Source of the DNA: Shewanella mangrovisoli
Lineage (GTDB): Bacteria; Pseudomonadota; Gammaproteobacteria; Enterobacterales; Shewanellaceae
Direction: 5' to 3'
DNA length: 64,000 bases
NCBI RefSeq assembly: GCF_019457635.1
Contig: NZ_CP080412.1
Location: 186,001-250,000, forward strand
Part shown: positions 54,369 to 62,900 of the stretch, in pieces
Position numbering within the stretch: position 1 is the first letter of the stretch
How the letters are laid out: every line of letters begins with the position of its first letter
Made by a program: the position numbers and the translations under genes
Notes under the pieces: model-generated
What the model saw: the letters and a program-made list of their open reading frames with translations, nothing else
Told to the model about the DNA's origin: nothing
Database searches by the model: none

Positions 54369-55531
54369 TTGATATTCATGAACAGCAGCAACGCTATTGG
54401 CAACTGTTGCATCAACCGCAAATGCTGATTTTGCTGCATCAAGCTAACGATGTTGAGCATTTTATTGCTTTGATGGCAGACCTCCTCAATTGGCCCGAGT
54501 TAAATTTAGAGCAGATGCTGGCATTTATTGCCTTACAGCAACAAGGCTTCATTCCGGATTTAGCACGCTTCAGCCAAGTTTGGTTTCCTTCTCGTTATCA
54601 TGCTCAAACCAAAACAATAAGTTGGGTTCCCGTCTTTCAGCGGTTATCAAAACCTTTCTTGGAGGACGATATCTGCGATGCTCGCCGTGGTTTACTGGCC
54701 AGTTTTATCCAACCTCAAACCTTGCTCGAACCCTTATTATCCCAACGCGAAAGTTTGCCTTCGATCAATCCTAATTTGATGATTTTCCATTGGTCCCGTT
54801 GTGGGTCAACACTGGTTTCTAGCAGTTTTTCCCTACTCAAAGCGTGCCGAGTGTTATCCGAATCTATGCTCTGCAGCGATGTGATGCACCATGATGCTTG
54901 GCCTTCGAGCTTAATACCGCAGCTGGTGGATTTATGTTTAAGGCTACAAGGGCGGTTGAGGCCTGATGAGTGTGAGCTAGTGATCAAGTGGAATGCGTGG
55001 GATTTAGCTTGTTGGCCCATGTTGCTAGAACTCTATCCTAATAGTCGAGTGCTATGTCTGATGCGCCATCCCAGAGATATTTTGGTTTCGCATCAACGAG
55101 AGGCTGGGATGCATATGGCAGGGCGGGTGAAGGCTGTATTCCCCTATCCGTTACCGCTTACTGAAAGCACGCATGCTGAGCCAAATTTAGACGCATTTCG
55201 AATGGGTGTGTTGCATGGTTTTGCCCAGCAAACTGCTGCACTTTATCAATCAAGTCGTTGCATCTTAATGGATTATCAACAATTAAATGCGCTTAAACCC
55301 AGCGCACTTTCGGCCATTTTAGACTGGCCGTTAGCCGCAGAAGATATTGAGCACTGGCAAGGCCACTGGCGCTTTGATGTTAAGCGACAAGGGCAATTGT
55401 TTGTGCCCATGGTACCCGCGCAATCTACCCTATTAAATGAATCACAAACTCTCTCATGGCAGCAGTTATTGAATGCTTATGAGCAACTGTTGCAACTTTT
55501 AGCTCGAGATAAAAATCATGATGCTAGCTGA
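54365..55531 (+). CDS. Sulfotransferase-family protein
   Basis: 388 residues. A 5'-phosphosulfate loop 'HWSRCGSTLVSSSFS' begins near residue 142 and matches the PAPS-binding P-loop of sulfotransferases. A 3'-phosphate segment 'RVLCLMRHPRDILVSHQRE' follows at about residue 225, with conserved Arg and Ser. The first 130 residues resemble no recognised domain. PAPS-dependent enzymes transfer sulfate to hydroxyl groups, which could be made by the two upstream dioxygenases. Overlaps both neighbours (4 and 14 bases). Confidence 0.88.
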   Translation: MIDIHEQQQRYWQLLHQPQMLILLHQANDVEHFIALMADLLNWPELNLEQMLAFIALQQQGFIPDLARFSQVWFPSRYHAQTKTISWVPVFQRLSKPFLEDDICDARRGLLASFIQPQTLLEPLLSQRESLPSINPNLMIFHWSRCGSTLVSSSFSLLKACRVLSESMLCSDVMHHDAWPSSLIPQLVDLCLRLQGRLRPDECELVIKWNAWDLACWPMLLELYPNSRVLCLMRHPRDILVSHQREAGMHMAGRVKAVFPYPLPLTESTHAEPNLDAFRMGVLHGFAQQTAALYQSSRCILMDYQQLNALKPSALSAILDWPLAAEDIEHWQGHWRFDVKRQGQLFVPMVPAQSTLLNESQTLSWQQLLNAYEQLLQLLARDKNHDAS

Positions 55532-56006
55532 GTTAAATCCATTAACTGGCTTGAGTATTAAGCCTGCCAACGCAAACGATAACCTATTTATGGCAGAGCT
55601 TTTTTATTCAACTAAAACCTTCTTCTATGAGCTTGGTTTACCCCTTGATGTTGCACAGAACATGTTGGAGCAACAATATCGGCTGCAACAAGTCTCCTAT
55701 CGGGAGCAATATCCGCATGCCATCAGCTACATTTTGTTTTATCAGCAACAAGCGGTCGGCAAACTGATGCTAGATATTAATGAGCAGAGAGTTCATCTTG
55801 TTGATTTTATTATTACGCCAAGTATGCGAGGTCGCGGTTTAGGCTCTGCGGTATTAGAGGCGGTCAAGCTTGAAGCGACACAACGTCAGTTGCCTGTTCA
55901 TTTATCAGTAGAGAGTGAAAATACTCAAGCTAAATCACTTTATTTACGGCATGGATTTCAGTTTCAAAGCCGTTCCGAAACCTATGAGTCAATGCGATGG
56001 CCTTAA
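55518..56006 (+). CDS. GNAT-family N-acetyltransferase
   Basis: 162 residues with the GNAT core: 'VHLVDFIITPSMRGRGLGSAVLEAVKLEA' holds the acetyl-CoA-binding R/QxxGxG/A loop, then 'LPVHLSVESENTQAKSLYLRHGFQFQSRSETYESMRWP' (in parts) the C-terminal strands. Such enzymes acetylate amines on proteins, peptides or small molecules. GNAT genes are often found next to tail-collar genes in other bacteria, recalled rather than searched. It overlaps the sulfotransferase stop by 14 bases. Last gene of the overlapping group. Confidence 0.9.
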   Translation: MMLAELNPLTGLSIKPANANDNLFMAELFYSTKTFFYELGLPLDVAQNMLEQQYRLQQVSYREQYPHAISYILFYQQQAVGKLMLDINEQRVHLVDFIITPSMRGRGLGSAVLEAVKLEATQRQLPVHLSVESENTQAKSLYLRHGFQFQSRSETYESMRWP

Positions 56007-56240
56007 ACGTCGGCTGATAATTTATACAAAATTTTTTCTGCTTAATTGTGTTTGCCGATTTTTCAGATATGTTTAGTTGTAACTAAGCTGTTTTAATTGT
56101 GTTGCATAATAACCTCCCCAATGTGTGATGCGGATGATGTTGTAATCAGCAGAAGGAACTCGCTGTCGATTAATTGTCGTGAGTAATTAAACCATTGAAA
56201 GAAGTTACGTAGACAAAATCGTTATTTAAGGAGAAATACA
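56007..56240. other. Intergenic gap before tail-collar gene
   Basis: 234 bases, AT-rich, probably carrying a separate promoter for the tail-collar gene. No terminator was seen after the acetyltransferase. An AAGGAG site is directly before 56241. Confidence 0.5.
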
Positions 56241-56876
56241 ATGGCAGATCCATTTATTGGAGAAATCCGCATGTTCGCTGGTACTTTCGCTCCGCGTGGT
56301 TGGGCGCTTTGCAATGGACAGTTACTGGCCATTTCCACCTACACCGCGCTCTTCTCTCTTCTGGGTACAAACTATGGTGGCAATGGCACAACGACTTTTG
56401 GGTTGCCTAACTTGCAAAGTCGTACTCCTGTGGGTACTGGAACTGGGGGAGGTTTGACAACAGTTGTTCTCGGGCAGAGCTCGGGTGCTGAGAACATCAA
56501 TCTCACAACCAATCAGCTACCTATTCATACACCAACAGCTACTTTCACTGGCAATGCAAGTAGTGTGGCAGCAACGGTTGATGTTGCTACCACTACGGCC
56601 ACTGCAATGGTTCCTCCGGCAACGGGCGCAACTACCTACCTCTCTGCTACGACAGCTAAGGCGGGGCCTGCAAATGTTGCGTTTAATGGGTTGTTTACTG
56701 GTACGGCGCCAGACTCTACAAAGGCTAGCCTCGGTGGAGTGCAGGGTAGCGTAACACCTACAGGCTCGGTCACCGTCAATCCTGTTGGTGGAGGACAGCC
56801 TGTTGGAATTCGCAATCCCTATCTGGGGATGAATTTTATTATCGCGTTGGAGGGTATTTATCCCTCGCGTAATTAA
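56241..56876 (+). CDS. Phage tail-collar domain protein, MdpB-like
   Basis: 211 residues. The start 'ADPFIGEIRMFAGTFAPRGWALCNGQLLAI' (in parts) and 'LFSLLGTNYGGNGTTTFGLPNLQSRTPVG' define the tail-collar domain of microcystin-dependent-protein (MdpB) type. The middle is Thr/Ala/Gly-rich, and the end 'VGIRNPYLGMNFIIALEGIYPSR' is the family C-terminus. Such proteins occur outside phages, sometimes next to acetyltransferases. A strong AAGGAG site precedes it. It lacks a signal peptide. Its role is unknown; it may be a substrate of the operon upstream. Confidence 0.93.
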   Translation: MADPFIGEIRMFAGTFAPRGWALCNGQLLAISTYTALFSLLGTNYGGNGTTTFGLPNLQSRTPVGTGTGGGLTTVVLGQSSGAENINLTTNQLPIHTPTATFTGNASSVAATVDVATTTATAMVPPATGATTYLSATTAKAGPANVAFNGLFTGTAPDSTKASLGGVQGSVTPTGSVTVNPVGGGQPVGIRNPYLGMNFIIALEGIYPSRN

Positions 56877-56995
56877 CGGCGGATAATTGCTATGAAAATA
56901 TCTTAGTAATCTAGAGAGGAAAACCTTCTGGAGTACTAGATTTTAGCTTCTTGAATTAAATCAAATTCCTCGTGCACAGCTTTAAGGAACTTAGT

Positions 56996-59900
56996 ATGTC
57001 ACGCTGCAAAACAGGTTATCCCGATGACCGATATCAAACTTCTGCTTGTAGATTTGTCATAATAAATACGGGCATTAAGTTGATCGCTCGGCTGTGTTTT
57101 GCAGCAGTCGCATTACTCAGTATGAATGGCTATGCAGCCTCAATTCCTTCCAATGTCGCTATAGACTTTAATTCTTCTGGTTTTATTGAGGGTGCTGATC
57201 ATGGATCAAATGTTTTTACACAGGGTGACTTTAAAATAACTTACAGCGCCGTTAACTGGTTTCAGGATACGGATGATGGTCAGAGTAATTCTGCCGGGTT
57301 ATTTGCAGGTATGTATTCTGGAGTTGAAACAATTACTGTCGAAACCACCTCGGGCAATGAATTTGACTTCGTTAGTTTTTACATCAATGCATTTGGTGGT
57401 GGTTTTGCCTCGGTTGAGGGCTTTAGAGATGGATCATCTGTGGGGACTCAAAGTACTGGGTCAGGCTTTGGTCAGGCTAATGGCTCATTTACTGTAACGT
57501 TAAACAACAATCCCTTTGATAATGTTGACAAGGTAGTTATTACTTCAAATAGCAGCGGTTATTATGATGTGTTTGATAGCTTCGTATTTAATACGGTTCC
57601 TGATATCACCCCTCCCACTGTCAGCTCTGTTAATTCCAGTACTGCAAATGGCACCTACAAATTAGGTGATGTTATAACTGTTCAAGTCAATTTCAGTGAA
57701 AATGTGAATGTGACTGGCACTCCACAGTTGACATTGGAGACAGGCTCGACAGACCGCACAATCAATTACACTAGTGGCACGGGTACAAGCACATTAAACT
57801 TTAACTATACTGTGCAAGCGGGTGATATCAGTGCTGATCTGGACTACGTAGCTACCACCTCCCTTACGCTCAATGGCGGCACCATCATGGATGCCGCAAG
57901 TAATAATGCAACCCTGACTCTTGCCTCACCCGGTGCTGCTGGCTCGTTGGGAGCGAATAAAGCTTTAGTCATTGATGGTGTTGTGCCCACTGTAACATCG
58001 GTTAATTCTAGTACTGCCAATGGCATCTACAAAGTCGGTGATGCCATCAGTATTCAAGTCAACTTCAGTGAAGCGATTACAGTAACCGGCACGCCACAAT
58101 TAACGCTGGAAACAGGCACCACCGATCGCGCTATTAATTACACCAGCGGCTCAGGTACAAGTACCCTTACATTTAGCTATACCGTTCAGGTGGGTGATAA
58201 CTCTGCTGATCTGGATTATGTCGCAACTACCTCATTGTCGTTAAATGGCGGCACCATTCGCGATGCTGCCACCAACAACGCAACCCTGACCCTGGCCTCA
58301 CCCGGCGCAGCCAATTCCCTCGGAGCAAACAAAGCTCTAGTGGTTGATGGTGTTGTGCCCAGTGTAACCTCGGTCAACTCCAGCACCGCGGATGGCGCCT
58401 ACAAAGCCGGTGACGTCATTAGTATTCAGGTCAACTTTAGTGAAACCGTTACAGTAGACACTGGCGGAGGCACACCGCAACTAACCCTCGAAACGGGGGC
58501 GACTGATCGTGCGATTAATTATGCAAGTGGTAGTAATAGCAGCACGCTGACTTTCAACTATACGATTCAGGCGGGCGACAACTCTGCCGATCTGGATTAC
58601 GTTGGAATAAACTCACTTGCGCTCAATAGCGGCACTATCAGAGACGCTGCAAACAATAATGCGACCTTAACACTGGCGCCCCCCGGTGCGGCCAACTCCT
58701 TGGGCGCAAATAAAGCGCTGGTGGTGGATGGGGTTGCGCCCAACGTCATCAGCATTGCCCCTACAGGCTCTCCGACTGCTAATGCCGCGAGCATGGATTT
58801 TGCTGTGACCTTTGATGAATCGGTCGGTAATATTTCCACCGACGACTTTACCTTGGTCACGACTGGGACTGCGGCTGGTTCTATAGGCAGTGTCTCTGCA
58901 ACATCAGGCTCCAATATTAATGTCGCCATTAATACCATCTCCGGCACCGGAACTCTCAAGCTGAATCTCAATGGCTCAACCAATATTGCTGATGCGGCTG
59001 GTAATGGCATTGCAGCTTATGTCGCAGGCACTGTCCACAATGTCGACCGCGATGCACCGGCGCCGCCGAGTACGCCGGATCTTGATGATGCCTCTGATAC
59101 GGGCGCATCTAATACTGACAATTACACCAGCGACAACACCCCGACCTTTAACGGCACGGCAGAGGCCAATGCAACCGTTACGGTAATTTCATCCATCAGC
59201 GGTACTCTAGGCACAACGGTTGCCGATGGTTCAGGCAACTGGAGTTATACCGCAGGTGCGATGGTTAATGGTATCCACAACATAACCGCAACTGCAACCG
59301 ATGCTGCAAACAATGTCAGCAGTGTATCAGCGGCCTTGACGGTTACTATCGATGGTCCAGTTACAGTAACGACCAATTCCGATGCAGGGGCTGATGCGAC
59401 TATTGATGGCAGTCTGGCAACTGATATTGCCGACGGTGGTGGCTTATCTCTGCGTGAAGCATTGGCATATGTCGCTGCTAGCGGTAGGGTCGATTTTGCG
59501 GCGGGATTGAGCGGAACCACTATCACCTTGGGGGCTCCCTTATCGGTACCTTCCAACATTACTCTAGATGCCGATGCGCTGGGCACCGCAACTATCACTG
59601 GCAGTACGTTCACCCCGTTAGGCAGTCTAACGATAACCAATGGCAGCGGCGACAGCTTGACACTGGAGAGTGAATTGACCAGTGTAGGTGCGTTAACCAA
59701 AACCGGTGCAGGTCGTTTAACCTTAACGAACACCAATAACTCCACTAGCTACAGTGGTGGTGTCACTGTAATGGCGGGCGAGTTATCGATTGGCAGTGAC
59801 GATGTTTTCTCCTCTGGAAGCCTCACGCTAAATGGCGGCACCCTAACGAATAATACGGCGAGCTTTACGTTTGATAACGCCATAGTACTGGGCGCCAGTG

Positions 59901-62900
59901 GCGGGACTGCTCAAGTAGTCGGCGCTGGGCAAACCCTTAACTTGTCTGGCAGTATCAGTGGCAGTGGTGCTTTGAGCAAAACCAGTGGTGGTAATTTAAC
60001 CCTTAGTGGAAGCAACAGTTTCTCCGGCGGCCTGTCTATTGCTGGCACCAATGGCGTGACAGCAGCAGATTCTACCAACTTGGGCTCAGGGACTGTCACG
60101 ATCAATGCTTCTAGTCTGCTAACCCTTACAGGCACAGCGCAGACAATCATTAATGCCATCAATCTTGCGGGTGATGCAACTATTAGCAACGCCAATGCGA
60201 TGACCATCAGCGGTATTGTTAGCGGTGCGAGCGCCTTGACCAAAGCAGGGGCAGGAACTTTGACGCTAAGCGCGGCCAACACGACAACTGGCGCTGTGAG
60301 TGTCACTGCTGGTGGTTTAGTGCTGGCGAACGGTAGTGCATTGACTGACTCAGTGGCGGTGTCTGTCAGCGCGGGTGCGAGTGTGATCTTACCCAGTGGC
60401 AGTGAAACCGTTGGGTCTCTTACGGGTGCCGGTAGTTTGGTGCTGACCAGCGGCACTCTCACCACTGGATCTAACAATAGCAGTACCACTTTCTCTGGTG
60501 TGGTCAGTGGAGCGGGTTCACTTGTTAAAGCGGGCACTGGTACCTTCATACTCAGCGGTACCAGCACCTTCAGTGGTGCAACTCAAGTATCTGCTGGTAC
60601 TTTACTGGTTACTGGCAACATAGCTCCCAGCTCTGGTGTGACGGTTGCCTCTGGTGCAACTTTGGGGGGGACAGGTACTGTCGCTGCTGTCAGTGTTGCG
60701 AATGGCGGTAATCTTTCCCCCGGTAATGCTGGCCCCGGTTTGATAAATATTGCCGGTAATTTATTGCTTAATTCGGGCGCAAACTTGCTGCTGGATATTA
60801 CTGGCACCAGCGCTGCGACTCAATATGACCAATTAAATGTGACCGGTACGGTCACCCTTACTGGCGCGGCTATTTCTGCAACCCACAGCTATGTGGCAGC
60901 TAATGGCGATAGCTATGAGGTCATCATCAATGATGGTGTTGATGCAATTAATGGTACTTTTTCGGGTATCGCTGAAGGTGATGTTTTAGTTGCCGGAGGT
61001 AACTCTAGTAATTTGCTTGTGAGTTATATGGCTGGTTCAGGTAACGAATTGAGTTTAACTAACAATTTACTCCCTGGGGCACCAACAGGTGTGAGTGCAG
61101 TGGCTGGCGTTTCTTCCGCAACGATTGCCTTTAGCATCCCTACAGTTACCGGTGGGTCAGCGATTACTGGATATACAGTCACATCAATACCGGGGGGGGC
61201 GGTTCAAACTGGCGCAACCTCGCCGATTACAGTGACAGGCTTAACGAATGGCACACAATACACTTTCACTGTAACTGCGACCAATGGTTCAGGCACAGGT
61301 ATGGCGTCTAGTCCATCTAATCCTGTGACGCCGAGGGGAATTCAAACTATTACCTTTAGCAACCCGGGTGCACAAAACTTTGGTACTACTCCAACCTTGA
61401 CGGCAATCTCTGATTCCGGTTTGACGCCAACCTTTACTTCATCCACAACTGGTGTTTGTACTATTACCAGCGGTGGAAACTTGGCATTTGTTACTGCGGG
61501 TACTTGTACTATCAATGCAGACCAGTCTGGTGACGCCAGTTATTTACCTGCGACCCAAGTTAGTCGTTCCTTTACAGTGAATGCTGTTGTTCCTGGGGCT
61601 CCTGTAATTGGCACTGCGACAGCGGGTGATGCTCAAGCCTCGGTGAGTTTTACCGCTCCAGGATTTAGTGGTGGCGCGCCCATTAGTGGATATACCTTAG
61701 TCTCTACTCCTGGCGGCATTACTGCATCGGGCGGCTCTTCGCCCATTGTTATCTCTGGATTAACCAACGGTACTTCCTATTCATTTACTGTAGCTGCGAC
61801 AAATTCGGCTGGTTTAGGTAGTGCCTCATCGGCGAGTAACACGGTAAAACCCAATGGCGCACCAGTCATTAATGGCACACCAACGTTAGCCGTTAACCAA
61901 GGGGCGCTATATAACTTCGCGCCAGTAGCGACTGACTCCCCTGGAGATAGTCTAACGTTTAGCATTAATCAGACTATTTCATGGTTGACCTTTAATAGCG
62001 CAACGGGAGCTTTATCTGGCACGCCTTCTAATCAAGATGTGGGTGTGATTAATGGTATTGTGATCAGCGTGTCAGATGGTTCGCTGTCTGCGAGTCTTCC
62101 TCCCTTTAATTTGAGTGTAATTAACGTCAACGATGCGCCGACTATCAGTTCAACGGCGTTAACCAGTGCCACCCAGGATGCGGCCTATAGCTACACCTTG
62201 GTCGCGACGGACAGCGATGTGGGCGACAGTGTCACCTTAAGCGCAGTCACACTCCCAAGCTGGCTGAGCTTTAATGCGGCGACGGGCGTGCTGAGTGGTA
62301 CCCCAACTAACGCTAACGTGGGCAGCCATGCGGTAGTGTTACGCGCTACGGATGTGGATGGCTTAACCGCAGACCAAAGCTTTACGATAGTGGTGGCAAA
62401 CGTTAACGATGCGCCGACTATCAGTTCAACGGCGTTAACCAGTGCCACCCAGGATGCGGCCTATAGCTACACCTTGGTCGCGACGGACAGCGATGTGGGC
62501 GACAGTCTCACCTTAAGCGCAGTCACACTGCCAAGCTGGCTGAGCTTTAATGCGGCGACGGGCGTGCTGAGTGGTACCCCAACTAACGCTAACGTGGGCA
62601 GCCATGCGGTAGTGTTACGCGCTACGGATGTGGATGGCTTAACCGCAGACCAAAGCTTTACGATAGTGGTGGCAAACGTTAACGATGCGCCGACTATCAG
62701 TTCAACGGCGTTAACCAGTGCCACCCAGGATGCGGCCTATAGCTACACCTTGGTCGCGACGGACAGCGATGTGGGCGACAGTCTCACCTTAAGCGCAGTC
62801 ACACTGCCAAGCTGGCTGAGCTTTAATGCGGCGACGGGCGTGCTGAGTGGTACCCCAACTAACGCTAACGTGGGCAGCCATGCGGTAGTGTTACGCGCTA

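Noticed and set aside
56241..56876. Prophage or phage tail cluster suggested by the tail-collar domain
   Set aside because: No other phage gene (terminase, capsid, integrase, lysis) occurs nearby, and tail-collar proteins of the MdpB type are found outside phages.
57273..57497. Plus-strand 74-codon frame
   Set aside because: Out of frame with the long open gene that starts at 56996 and lies inside it.
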